A DNA stretch of 64,000 nucleotides from Phycisphaerae bacterium (GCA_041652575.1 JBAZHC010000006.1:62001-126000); one strand, 5' to 3'. Counted from the stretch's first letter, positions 35,173-43,523 are shown. Numbers and translations: made by a program. The notes: generated by a model from the letters alone, not told the origin.

Positions 35173-35791
35173 ACTTCGTTCGCAATGACCCCTCATTAAC
35201 ATTCGGGGCTCTGTTAGAATCCTCAGGAAAGTTCAAGACAGCAAAATCTTTGTGATATTTTTTCGCGGCCTCGTCATAAGCCCTTGCGGCGTCATCTTCG
35301 TTTTTGAAATAGCCGAGAAATTTGGTAGTACCGTTGTAAACTATTCGGGCGTAGAATTTTTTTCTGCTTTTTATAAAAGCGACGCCCTTGTATTTTGAGC
35401 TTTTGGGTTTGCTTGTTTTTCTGCTGCACCTGCTATTTTCAGCAAGGGTTACAATCTGCAGATTTTGTTTTGTGTTGTTAAGGCCGTTGGCGTCTTTGTG
35501 ATGGACGACTTTGCCGGCAGGAGCATTTGTGATTTCTCTGTGCATATAGATAATTTTCCCGATACCCATCCTGGCGGCATAGAAATTATCCGTTTTGCCC
35601 TGATAAAACTGCCAATCCTCCTTCGCCAGTTTTTCATAATCGTCGGGGTCAACGATTGCGTGTTTTCCATTTGTAAGTTTTATTTTTCGAAAGGCGATGC
35701 CGTACTTTTTCTTTCGATAGCACAGGAGAAAATAAACACATATACTTTCGAGAAATGTTGGATAAGGAATGGGAAGATATAGTTTTGGCAT
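35144..35791 (-). CDS. HNH endonuclease with AP2-type DNA-binding domain
   Basis: 215 residues. Middle: HNH core KIIYMHREITNAPAGKVVHHKDANGLNNTKQNL-like (split motifs MHRE, VVHHKD, LNN). C-terminal AP2/ERF-like domain with SSKYKGVAFIKSRKKFYARI and LGYFKNEDDAARAYDEAAKKYH. This is the layout of phage and self-splicing-element homing endonucleases, which cut one target and copy themselves. The N-terminal 35 residues (to CVYFLLCY) are atypical and may not be native. The last ten codons lie in the 111-bp repeat arm. No intron or host gene is evident, so it is a free-standing gene in a repeat-rich region. Confidence 0.85.
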   Translation of the reverse strand: MPKLYLPIPYPTFLESICVYFLLCYRKKKYGIAFRKIKLTNGKHAIVDPDDYEKLAKEDWQFYQGKTDNFYAARMGIGKIIYMHREITNAPAGKVVHHKDANGLNNTKQNLQIVTLAENSRCSRKTSKPKSSKYKGVAFIKSRKKFYARIVYNGTTKFLGYFKNEDDAARAYDEAAKKYHKDFAVLNFPEDSNRAPNVNEGSLRTKCRPPYLNIG

Positions 35792-36510
35792 AAATTCTTT
35801 CGATTAAATAAGATTATATGACCGCTCTCTCACGGTCGCGGCTCTGCCCCCCGGCACAGGTCCGGGGGCTAAACAACGCCTCTCCGTATTACCTGAAAAC
35901 TTGCGCGGTTTTGACGAGTTTTTGAGGGGAATTTTTTGGGCGAAAATCGTAAATGCTTGTGATAGTTGGAGTTAAAAATTTTGGAAAAATCTTATTTTTC
36001 ACATTTGCGCAATTTTTTTATTGCGCGCTTTTGACTATGTCGCCACAGAGGATATAAAAAGTATATTTTTAGCCACAGAGTACACCTGCCTTCGCTCAAA
36101 GCTACGGCAAGGCAGGCAGAGAACACAGAGATATTTTAAAAATGCAGCCACTTTAAACTGCGGATTTTTTTAAAAAAATCGGGGTTTGTTTTGCCAGATG
36201 GTTGCGGACAAAATCCTTTGTCTTCTCAGGAAAACAGGGGTATAATTTGTCAGGATAGCGAGGACAGCTAATTTTAATAATTAGGCATAGTCGCCTATTT
36301 TTCTCTCACACCGCCAATAACACGGTTTGTCGCAACTGAATATAATCTGCCTTTGGGGTTTGTATTTACGCGGCAGGCGACGAACTTTTTGCACCACGAA
36401 GGACAGAAGAATCACGAAGAAAAAATTATATAATATAAAAAAAGTTTCGTGTCTTAGTGCCTTTGTGGCTATCGAAAAACTTGTCCGTTCTGCTGACAGA
36501 GAACAGGCGG
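35792..36510. other. Gene-poor repeat-bearing spacer
   Basis: I see no supportable gene in this stretch. It holds a degenerate CCCCCGG..CCGGGGG unit (about 35849-35873), AT-rich filler, and two-sided CACGAAGGAC / TTCGTGTC-type fragments (36393-36465) like those flanking the GxxExxY cassette further right. These look like remnants of mobile cassettes. Confidence 0.6.
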
Positions 36511-36966
36511 TCAGGCTTTTTTGGTCAGCATACTATATTCTATTTCAAAGCGAAGCTTGTGTTTAACTTCCTCCTCTGCTATCGCCAAAAGCACCTCTTT
36601 GGACTTTGGGTCGGTAACATGGGGCAGTAAATCCACATAAGTCCTGAACGAGGCCTCCTCTTTTTCGATTGCGAGCAAAAGTATGTCCCTGTAATCCATA
36701 CTGCCCAGGGAATCTGCATCCGGTATTGAATCGGCCTCTGATGGGACGAACGAATCTTCTTCGGCGGGCAGAACTTTTCCCATTTTCAAAATTTCCAGCT
36801 CGAGCTGTTCCTTGTGGCCAAGCTCTTCTTTGGCAAAATCTTCAAGAACCTTGCGCATCTGGGGATCGCTGACAACTTTGGCCAGTGCCATATAGAAATG
36901 ATACGCCGCTATTTCGCGAAAAATCGCAAACTCAAAGATTTCGCTGTCCGGCTCGGTTTGCGCCAT
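36511..36966 (-). CDS. Ferritin-like/rubrerythrin-type diiron protein
   Basis: 151 residues forming a four-helix bundle with two E/ExxH pairs: AIFREIAAYHFY and EELGHKEQL in the first half, AIEKEEASFRTY and EEEVKHKLRF in the second. It has no C-terminal rubredoxin. Such proteins reduce peroxide or handle iron in anaerobes. GGAG precedes the ATG. It ends a minus-strand unit by itself, divergent from proC. Confidence 0.85.
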   Translation of the reverse strand: MAQTEPDSEIFEFAIFREIAAYHFYMALAKVVSDPQMRKVLEDFAKEELGHKEQLELEILKMGKVLPAEEDSFVPSEADSIPDADSLGSMDYRDILLLAIEKEEASFRTYVDLLPHVTDPKSKEVLLAIAEEEVKHKLRFEIEYSMLTKKA

Positions 36967-37056
36967 AGTTTTGCTCCAAAATCAACCTCGCCATAATTAT
37001 ACGTTCCCGGCCGGGGCAAGGCAAAAAGATTTTGAGCTAACCAATCAGGGCGTTCT

Positions 37057-37082
37057 CTCTGTAAGGAGTCCTTAGGCCTGTG
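37057..37082 (+). repeat. Intergenic copy of a 26-bp repeat also found inside dnaX
   Basis: CTCTGTAAGGAGTCCTTAGG and the next six bases (CCTGTG) resemble, at about 23 of 26 positions, the reverse complement of dnaX 39769-39794. It lies between the ferritin-like gene and proC. Confidence 0.6.
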
Positions 37083-37193
37083 CCTAAAATCGGCGTCATT
37101 CTGTGTTCATCTGTGGCTAAAATTCTTTATTTTGCATTTTTTCTTTTCTTTGTTAAAATTACCCGAAGAAACCATTTAAAAGGGAGAAACTAA

Positions 37194-38003
37194 ATGTCAA
37201 AAATTGGCTTTATCGGCGCCGGCAATATGGCCGAGGCGATAATCAAAGGCATTATCGACGCAAAGTTTTATAAATCGAAGGATATAATCATCAGCGATAT
37301 TCGTCCGGAGCGCATTAAATTTCTCTGCAAAAAATACAAGGTTTCATCCGCCGCCGACAATTGCAAACTGACAAAGGCCGTTGATGTACTTGTTTTGAGT
37401 ACCAAGCCGCAGAATATACGGGAAGTTCTGGAAGAAATAAAAGCCTCTGTCAGCAAAAAACTTTTGATTGTATCCATAGCCGCAGGTGTAACGACCAAAA
37501 AGATTCAGAAGGTTCTCGGCAATGTTTCTGTCGTGCGCGTGATGCCGAATACTCCCGCTTTGATTGGCGCGGGAGCGGCGGCGATATACGCAACGAAAAA
37601 TGCAAAGGCCAAAGTAAAATCTGTTGTGCAGATTTTTTCCGCTGTCGGCCTTGCGGTAGTTGTTAATGATGAAAAACTCATCGATGCCGTAACGGCAGTC
37701 AGCGGTTCCGGGCCTGCGTATTTCTTTTTACTGATGGAGGAGATGATAAAGACGGCCGGAAAACTGGGGCTTAAAAAAGAGCTTGCCGAAAAGCTTGTTT
37801 TGCAGACGGCAAAGGGAGCGGGTCTGCTTGCGGTTGAGGCGTTAAAAAACGGTCAGTCCCCGGATATCCTGCGAAAAAATGTTACATCTCCCGGCGGGAC
37901 TACGGAAGCTGCGCTGAAGGTGTTTGCCAAGCGTAAATTTGAAAAGACAGTTCTCGATGCGCTGCGGTCCGCTGCGAAACGAAGCAGGGAACTTTCGAAA
38001 TAG
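37194..38003 (+). CDS. proC: Pyrroline-5-carboxylate reductase
   Basis: 269 residues. Last step of proline synthesis, using NAD(P)H. N-terminal Rossmann GFIGAGNMAEAII; SIAAGVTTKKIQKVL; VVRVMPNTPALIGAGAAAI; C-terminal dimer domain with AVSGSGPAYFFLLMEEM and TSPGGTTEAALKV. GGGAG precedes the ATG. Full length with no oddities. Confidence 0.95.
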   Translation: MSKIGFIGAGNMAEAIIKGIIDAKFYKSKDIIISDIRPERIKFLCKKYKVSSAADNCKLTKAVDVLVLSTKPQNIREVLEEIKASVSKKLLIVSIAAGVTTKKIQKVLGNVSVVRVMPNTPALIGAGAAAIYATKNAKAKVKSVVQIFSAVGLAVVVNDEKLIDAVTAVSGSGPAYFFLLMEEMIKTAGKLGLKKELAEKLVLQTAKGAGLLAVEALKNGQSPDILRKNVTSPGGTTEAALKVFAKRKFEKTVLDALRSAAKRSRELSK

Positions 38004-38012
38004 CGAATTTGG

Positions 38013-38195
38013 CTATTCGACCGCGATTGCCTCTACGGGACATTCATCGGCTGCCTGCTGGGCGGCGTCTTCGAACTGAGGCGGAACCTGCTCGACGATA
38101 ACCTCTGCGATGTTATCGCCCATCCTGAAAACTTCCGAACAAGTCTCGACGCATAGCCCGCACGATGTACAACTGTCATCAATTTTTACTTTCAT
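38013..38195 (-). CDS. Single-cluster [4Fe-4S] ferredoxin
   Basis: 60 residues. DSCTSCGLCVETC gives C9, C12 and C15 with C52 (ECPVEA) as the likely fourth ligand, and C19 as an extra Cys that may form a disulfide. Small electron carrier for cytoplasmic redox enzymes. Its stop lies 10 bp from the end of proC (convergent). Confidence 0.93.
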   Translation of the reverse strand: MKVKIDDSCTSCGLCVETCSEVFRMGDNIAEVIVEQVPPQFEDAAQQAADECPVEAIAVE

Positions 38196-38360
38196 AACAT
38201 TCCCCTGCTAAACTTTTTGTTTTAGGTATTGGTTTAGGTAACGTTTATAAATGCCCAAACCAAAAACGTGACATTACCATTACCTCTACCGGTTTTTTAC
38301 GCAGATTCCCACCCCCGCCTACGCGAGGGTGATATTCCTGCGCGAGAATGACACTCTGAT

Positions 38361-38465
38361 AAAAAAGGCCGGGTTTACCAGTCACAACCAAACGACCGCG
38401 TATGGCTGCTCGCTTCCGCGTCTGACCAGGTTTGCGGGTCCGGATAGTCTGAGACCCGGCCGGAT
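38361..38465 (-). ncRNA. ffs: Bacterial small SRP RNA (4.5S type)
   Basis: Reading the minus strand, the universal SRP core is present: GGTCAG (plus 38422-38427), GGAAG (38412-38416) and AGCAGCC (38404-38410) in the right order and spacing, with the terminal helix built from GGCCGGGT near 38455-38464 and AAACCCGGCC at 38367-38376. A TTTTTT run (38361-38366) ends it. The RNA binds Ffh and targets membrane proteins. It is divergent from dnaX, the gene beside which SRP RNA sits in Bacillus and others. The exact ends are approximate. Confidence 0.88.
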
Positions 38466-38580
38466 TTATTGTATCGTTTATTCCGCAAATGACAAGCCTA
38501 AAGCATTTAAAACAATTCAATTTGACTAAACGGCCTTTTGCATTTATGATGGTTTTTCACGGATTCTATACGGAAAAACA

Positions 38581-40260
38581 ATGGCTTATACAGTACTGGC
38601 AAGAAGGTATCGCTCGCAAACGTTTGACGACGTGGTCGGGCAAAACGCTATTTCTCAGACGTTGAAAAATGCGATAACCTCCGGCAGGGTCGCCCACGCC
38701 TATCTTTTCACCGGCACACGGGGCGTAGGCAAAACCACTATGGCCAGAATCCTTGCCAAATCGCTAAATTGCCTCGCATCCAACAAGCCAACGGTCGAGC
38801 CGTGCTTAAAATGCGATAGCTGTATATCGGTAAACAGCGGCGAAGATATCGACGTTGTCGAAATAGACGGGGCGTCGGAACGTAAGATAGAAGATATCCG
38901 CGAACTGCGGAACAACGCCATATACCGGCCGGCAAGGGCCAGATACAAGATATACATTATAGACGAAGTACATATGCTCACGACAGAGGCGTTCAACGCC
39001 CTGCTGAAAATCCTCGAAGAACCGCCTTCACACGTTAAATTCATTTTCGCGACAACCGAGCCGAACAAAGTACTGGCGACAATCCAGTCCCGATGCCAAA
39101 GGTTCGATTTCGGCAATATCAGCCCTGCCGATATTATCACTCAGCTCAAAAAAATACTTACCGACGAGCAGATAAAATTCGAGGACGATTGCATAATCGC
39201 CCTGGCAAGACTTGCCAACGGGTCGATGCGCGACGCGCTGAGCCTGCTCGACCAGATTATCAGCGCAGGGACGCAGCCTTTGACGGTGAAAATGCTCGAA
39301 GATTTGCTCGGACTGCCGAGCAGCGAAAAAACATACCTGCTCCTCGAAAAAATCGGCGCTGCCGACGCCGCGGGAACATTGCAGGGAGTTGACGACCTGC
39401 TAAATACCGGCCTGAGCTGCACGGGATTGCTCGATGCGCTTATCAACGGCCTTCGCGATATGATGGTTCTCAAGGCGGCAAAGGCCGCGTCTTCTCTGGT
39501 AATCCTGACCGAAGCAGAAAAGAAAAGGCTTATTGAAATAGCAGAAAACTTCGATATACCGGCCCTTGTTTACAATATAGCGCTTCTCGAAAAGCTGCGC
39601 TGGCCGGTGAAAAACAGCGATAATCCGCGGGCACTTCTCGAAGCATCGCTGCTGAGATTCGCCCTGGCCGAGCAATTTATGAGCATACCCGACTTACTCA
39701 ACGCTAAAGGCCCTGCCGAGCAGTTAAAAAAAAACACAGCAGTAACACATAAGACACAGAACACAGAACACAGTCCTATGGACTCCTTACGGAGAACACA
39801 GAATTCAGAACTCAAATCTGACCAGCAGGCGGACAAATCCCAGGAACCTGTAATCGCGGCAGGAGCGGATATCGAGCAGATAAAACAAAATTGGGAAAAA
39901 ATAATTAATTCAATCCCGAATACGAGAATTGCTGAGCTTTTGAGAAAAGCATCCCCACTGCGATTAAACGGTAATTTGCTAATCCTTGGCTTTAACGGGT
40001 GCGATGAATTTACGATGAAACTCTGCAAGGGAAACGGCAAGCAGGAAGCAATCGAAACCATCCTGAGCGGTTTACTTGGCACAAAAATAAAAACCGGCTT
40101 TGAAATTATTAATGAAGCTTCGCAGAATCTGGCCAAGCCCAAACCACGCGGAGCAAAGGTGAGCAAAAAAACTATCGATGAGGCAGCTAACAGCCCAATC
40201 ATAAAAAATATGCTTACCGAATTTGAAGCTAACATTATAGATGTAGAGGAACAGAACTAA
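38581..40260 (+). CDS. dnaX: DNA polymerase III subunit gamma/tau
   Basis: 559 residues. Clamp-loader ATPase: YRSQTFDDVVGQ, Walker A FTGTRGVGKTTMA, zinc site with CLASN..CLKCDSC, Walker B IYIIDEVHML, sensor ATTEPNKVL, SRC motif IQSRCQRFDF. Domain III runs to about 375. From about 380 to 418 the linker carries low-complexity NTAVTHKTQNTEHSPMDSLR-type sequence that comes from an intergenic repeat (39769-39794), then the C-terminal tau region follows. ATG at 38581 is the natural family start. The frame is intact throughout. Confidence 0.95.
   Translation: MAYTVLARRYRSQTFDDVVGQNAISQTLKNAITSGRVAHAYLFTGTRGVGKTTMARILAKSLNCLASNKPTVEPCLKCDSCISVNSGEDIDVVEIDGASERKIEDIRELRNNAIYRPARARYKIYIIDEVHMLTTEAFNALLKILEEPPSHVKFIFATTEPNKVLATIQSRCQRFDFGNISPADIITQLKKILTDEQIKFEDDCIIALARLANGSMRDALSLLDQIISAGTQPLTVKMLEDLLGLPSSEKTYLLLEKIGAADAAGTLQGVDDLLNTGLSCTGLLDALINGLRDMMVLKAAKAASSLVILTEAEKKRLIEIAENFDIPALVYNIALLEKLRWPVKNSDNPRALLEASLLRFALAEQFMSIPDLLNAKGPAEQLKKNTAVTHKTQNTEHSPMDSLRRTQNSELKSDQQADKSQEPVIAAGADIEQIKQNWEKIINSIPNTRIAELLRKASPLRLNGNLLILGFNGCDEFTMKLCKGNGKQEAIETILSGLLGTKIKTGFEIINEASQNLAKPKPRGAKVSKKTIDEAANSPIIKNMLTEFEANIIDVEEQN
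39769..39794 (-). repeat. Repeat copy embedded in frame in dnaX
   Basis: Reverse-complement relative of 37057-37082, flanked by ACACAGAACACAG-type short repeats. It contains the palindromes AGTCC-TAT-GGACT and CTCC-TTAC-GGAG. It is translated as part of the gamma/tau linker. Confidence 0.6.
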
Positions 40261-40272
40261 TGAGGACGGTTT

Positions 40273-41151
40273 ATGGATTTGGACAAACTTGAACAAATAA
40301 AAAAACTTGCAATTATATCTGTTTTCGCAGACGACACTCTAATGAAAACACTTGTCCTAAAGGGTGGCAATGCTTTAGATATTGTCTATAAAATTTCCCC
40401 CAGAGCCTCAATAGATCTGGATTTTTCAATCGAATCTGAATTTGACTCTCTTAATGAGTTTTTAGACAGGCTAAGTAAATCATTAGAAAAAATTTTCAGT
40501 GAAAATGATTATATAATTTTTGATATTGCTATTAAGGAAAAGCCCGAACAAAACAAACCTAATACTCCAAAATTTTGGGGAGGCTATCAGTTAGAATTTA
40601 AAATTATAAGCAAAAATGATTACGTTAAGCATCAAGAAAATATTGATGCTTTGAGGAAAAATGCTACGGTTGTTGGGCCACTTCAGAAAAGGAAATTTAG
40701 CATTGATGTAAGCAAGTGGGAATATTGTGAGCACAAACAAGCCTTTGAGCTTGAAAATTATACCATTTATGCATATTCGCCAGAGATGATAGTATTTGAA
40801 AAGATAAGAGCTATTTGTCAGCAAATGCCGGAATATGTGGAATTAATTGGTCAATCTTATCGAACTGCTCGAGCGAGAGATTTCTTTGATATTTATACAG
40901 TTTTAAATCATTTTACAATAAATTTAACCACTCCAAACAACATTGAACTATTAAAGCGAATCTTTAAACAAAAAGGTGTAGGTTTAGGTTTAATTAAAAA
41001 TATTAGAAATTATAAAGAATATCATAGGGAAGATTTTTCAACGATACAAAATACTGTAAAACCTAATATAGAACTAAAGGCGTTTGATTTTTATTTTGAT
41101 TATGTTGTAATGAAATGTGATGATTTATGCAAGGCCCTTGGGGAAGTATAA
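40273..41151 (+). CDS. AbiEii-family nucleotidyltransferase toxin
   Basis: 292 residues. Nucleotidyltransferase core of the AbiEii/AbiGii family: LVLKGGNALDIVY, then SIDLDFSIESE (the D-x-D metal ligands), and later VEFKIIS..., EMIVFEKIRAICQQ, RARDFFDIYTVL. These toxins of type IV toxin-antitoxin systems transfer nucleotides, in characterised members to tRNA, and abort phage infection. It starts 12 bp after the dnaX stop, with GAGGA upstream, and is much more AT-rich than dnaX. It overlaps the AbiEi-like gene by 27 bp in tail-to-tail orientation, unlike the usual operon. Confidence 0.85.
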   Translation: MDLDKLEQIKKLAIISVFADDTLMKTLVLKGGNALDIVYKISPRASIDLDFSIESEFDSLNEFLDRLSKSLEKIFSENDYIIFDIAIKEKPEQNKPNTPKFWGGYQLEFKIISKNDYVKHQENIDALRKNATVVGPLQKRKFSIDVSKWEYCEHKQAFELENYTIYAYSPEMIVFEKIRAICQQMPEYVELIGQSYRTARARDFFDIYTVLNHFTINLTTPNNIELLKRIFKQKGVGLGLIKNIRNYKEYHREDFSTIQNTVKPNIELKAFDFYFDYVVMKCDDLCKALGEV

Positions 41152-42003
41152 CCTCCATTTTTCAGAATAGTCTAAATCTGTCATTTTGTGCATAAGATAA
41201 AAGTCGTATTTTATTTCAAATTTTCTTAATAATTCAATTTGCGACTCTTCATACGCACCTGTTTTATCTAAGTAAAATCCAATTACCTGATGGTAAGGAT
41301 ATACATAGTTAATCTTTTTGAGCAAAGCAGTTAGCCTGTTGATAGAAACCTTATCTTTTGCCAATTTATACGCTCTTAATACTTCAAAAGGCCCGCCAGA
41401 GTACTCTGGCCTTACGGCTATGTCAATTAAAGTGCGTTCTACATCTGTTAATCGTATTTTTTCTCCTTCATAACCAACCGACTCAATAACTCCAGCATTC
41501 CCGGTTTGCATACCGTTTAATAATCGTATTGTATTATTATGGTACTTCGCAATATTTTGAGAAAGTCTGGTAGCATTTCTAAATGCAAAATCTATCCCAC
41601 TCTGCACAAGAGTACCTTTAGAATGGGGCTTGGATCCTTGTTCAAAGTTTAAGCAAATTGTTTTTGGGATTTGCTCGGTTAGCTCGTGAAAATACATTGC
41701 AGTATAATGCGTAAAATAACTTTTAGGTTTCAGGGCCAAAAGTAGTTCATAGAAAGGGATCTCGCCCCAAGTGTATCTAACAATAGAACGGTATGAAAAA
41801 TTGAATATTTCTTTTTTTAGTTTGGTATCTTTAATTAGAAAATTTATAAAATTATTGCAAGACATATACATTGCCAAACGCCAGTATGCACGGTTCTTTT
41901 CGAGGATTTCCCTGATATCAGATAGTTCAAAAATCTTCTGATTTAAACCATCAAATAGTTTTATTATGTCGGGCTTCGCTATAGATATTCGAGTTTTTGC
42001 CAT
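41125..42003 (-). CDS. AbiEi-like antitoxin/transcriptional regulator
   Basis: 292 residues. N-terminal winged-helix-like part (about 10-60: LSDIREILEKNRAYWRLA), then an AbiEi-type C-terminal domain with YFTHYTAMYFHELTEQIP, GEKIRLTDVERTLIDIAVRP and the GGPFEVLRAYKLAK helix. AbiEi antitoxins repress their own promoter by binding inverted repeats and neutralise the toxin. Three perfect palindromes lie upstream (42137-42440). It is convergent with the toxin gene, and the two overlap by 27 bp, so each can be transcribed separately. AT-rich, likely acquired. Confidence 0.8.
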   Translation of the reverse strand: MAKTRISIAKPDIIKLFDGLNQKIFELSDIREILEKNRAYWRLAMYMSCNNFINFLIKDTKLKKEIFNFSYRSIVRYTWGEIPFYELLLALKPKSYFTHYTAMYFHELTEQIPKTICLNFEQGSKPHSKGTLVQSGIDFAFRNATRLSQNIAKYHNNTIRLLNGMQTGNAGVIESVGYEGEKIRLTDVERTLIDIAVRPEYSGGPFEVLRAYKLAKDKVSINRLTALLKKINYVYPYHQVIGFYLDKTGAYEESQIELLRKFEIKYDFYLMHKMTDLDYSEKWRLYFPKGLA

Positions 42004-42136
42004 GATTGCAACTTAGTATTATTAATATCAAAACTATTTTTAGATGCCTTTATAAATCTCGGCTAGTAGTTCACTTTAACGTTAAGTTTTAGTTGTAGTT
42101 TGAGTTATACACTAATAGTTTTCGTTTAATTATACC

Positions 42137-42166
42137 ATTTACAGTAGTATATATACTACTGTAAAT
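42137..42166. promoter_or_regulatory. 30-bp perfect palindrome 1
   Basis: ATTTACA, GTAGTATATATACTAC, TGTAAAT read outward from a shared 16-bp core. Perfect dyad with no loop, 134 bp upstream of the AbiEi-like start. Likely operator; could also extrude as a cruciform. Confidence 0.65.
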
Positions 42167-42262
42167 TGGATTAGTTATTGATCCTTTTAATATAGTCATA
42201 TAATTATTACATAATTTTCAATAAACACATGTACATGGAGCGTTTAAAGCATTTTATTATTG

Positions 42263-42290
42263 TGTTATGTAGTATATATACTACATAACA
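42263..42290. promoter_or_regulatory. 28-bp perfect palindrome 2
   Basis: TGTTAT then the core GTAGTATATATACTAC then ATAACA. The centre lies 125 bp from palindrome 1. Same core, different but matching arms. Confidence 0.65.
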
Positions 42291-42406
42291 TAGGGTCAAT
42301 ATAAAAACATAAGTCATTTTATTGAGCAATTTCCCATAATTCCTTTATAAAAAGATATATAAATTGTATGTAAAATAGGTCTTTTTTGTTACAATTAATA
42401 ATTGAC

Positions 42407-42440
42407 AGGTTTTATGTAGTATATATACTACATAAAACCT
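42407..42440. promoter_or_regulatory. 34-bp perfect palindrome 3
   Basis: AGGTTTTAT then the core GTAGTATATATACTAC then ATAAAACCT. The centre lies 147 bp from palindrome 2. The rest of 42004-42783 is AT-rich spacer ending in the recR leader; no gene is seen. Confidence 0.65.
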
Positions 42441-42663
42441 ATGAATATCAAACTTAAATTCCACTTGTAGCTAACAAAATCACATTTTTTTAAAACCTCC
42501 TTACAAATTCGCGATTAATCGCATATAAAAAAGGCGGTTATTTGACGTTGCCATATTTTGAAAAAACCATAAAATGGTAAGGTAAATGGTTTAAAAACGA
42601 GATTGCTTCGCCCCAAAGGGGCTCAGATGACAAGGTGTAAAGATAAGGCGAATAAAAGGAAGG

Positions 42664-42795
42664 TGCGGGATGAACCCCCGTTAGACCTGGTTGGTTTTAT
42701 ACATATGTTGTAAAGTTCGAAAAGGCAGGTATATTTTATACAGGTTGTACAAACAATTATAAATTGAATGGAGGTCTAACGGGGTGAATCCTGCA
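42664..42795 (+). promoter_or_regulatory. Long-range inverted repeat over the recR ribosome-binding site and start
   Basis: CCCCGTTAGACCT (42676-42688) is the exact complement of AGGTCTAACGGGG (42772-42784); TGCGGGAT (42664-42671) pairs with ATCCTGCA (42788-42795) with one G-T. The right arm contains most of the GGAGG (42770-42774) and the first base of the GTG start. A weak promoter-like TTGTAA-16-TATATT lies in the loop, in which case the left arm would not be in the mRNA. Confidence 0.5.
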
Positions 42796-43389
42796 TATAC
42801 ACAGAGTTTAAATAAGCTGATAGATGAACTTGGCAGGTTGCCGGGCATAGGCACAAAAACCGCTGAACGGCTGGCATTTCATATCCTGAGAACGGAAAAA
42901 GCCGAAGCACTTTCCCTTGCCGAGGCCATCACGAAACTAAAAAGCAGCGTCCGGCAATGCAAACAATGCCATAACCTTTCCGAAGGCGATTTATGCTCGA
43001 TTTGCCGCGACGCCAAACGCGACAAAAGCATTATCTGCGTCGTCGAACAGTTCAAGGACCTCATAGCCCTTGAAAAAACCGGACTCTGCAAATGGGTTTA
43101 TCACGTCCTCGGCGGCCATATCGCTCCGCTGGACGGCATCGAGCCGCACGATTTGACAATCGACCATTTAATCAGCCGAATCCGCGACGGCAAAATCAGC
43201 GAGGTTGTAATGGCCACGAATCCGACCGTCGAAGGCGACGGCACGGCCCTTTATCTCAGTTCATTAATAAAACCTTTAGGCGTTAAAATCACACGGCTCG
43301 CAAGAGGCCTGCCGGGCGGAAGCCAGATAGAATACGCCGGCGGCGCGGTTTTGACAGACGCTATACTCGGCAGAAACGAACTCGAATAG
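42784..43389 (+). CDS. recR: Recombination mediator RecR
   Basis: 201 residues from GTG 42784, with GGAGG nine bases upstream. N-terminal helix-hairpin-helix (LGRLPGIGTKTAERLAF), zinc finger C59-C62-C71-C74, TOPRIM domain (ICVVEQFKDLIALEKTG, VVMATNPTVEGDGTA) and the C-terminal Walker-B-like RLARGLPGGSQIEYA region. With RecO/RecF it loads RecA at gaps. dnaX is 2.5 kb upstream beyond the AbiE module; no ybaB-like gene is between them. Confidence 0.95.
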   Translation: MNPAYTQSLNKLIDELGRLPGIGTKTAERLAFHILRTEKAEALSLAEAITKLKSSVRQCKQCHNLSEGDLCSICRDAKRDKSIICVVEQFKDLIALEKTGLCKWVYHVLGGHIAPLDGIEPHDLTIDHLISRIRDGKISEVVMATNPTVEGDGTALYLSSLIKPLGVKITRLARGLPGGSQIEYAGGAVLTDAILGRNELE

Positions 43390-43523
43390 CGATTTTCAGC
43401 GTGTTTTTGCCGATTTTCCCCCATTTTAGGCACATTAAATTGCTTTTTTCGCAACAATTTGCTATATTTAATCCAATTGGAACGAAATTTGCATATTAGG
43501 CACGAATTTTTCCTGGAAGTGGT

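Noticed and set aside
35144..35791. Intron-encoded homing endonuclease with a group I intron around it
   Set aside because: No interrupted gene or intron core was visible on either side.
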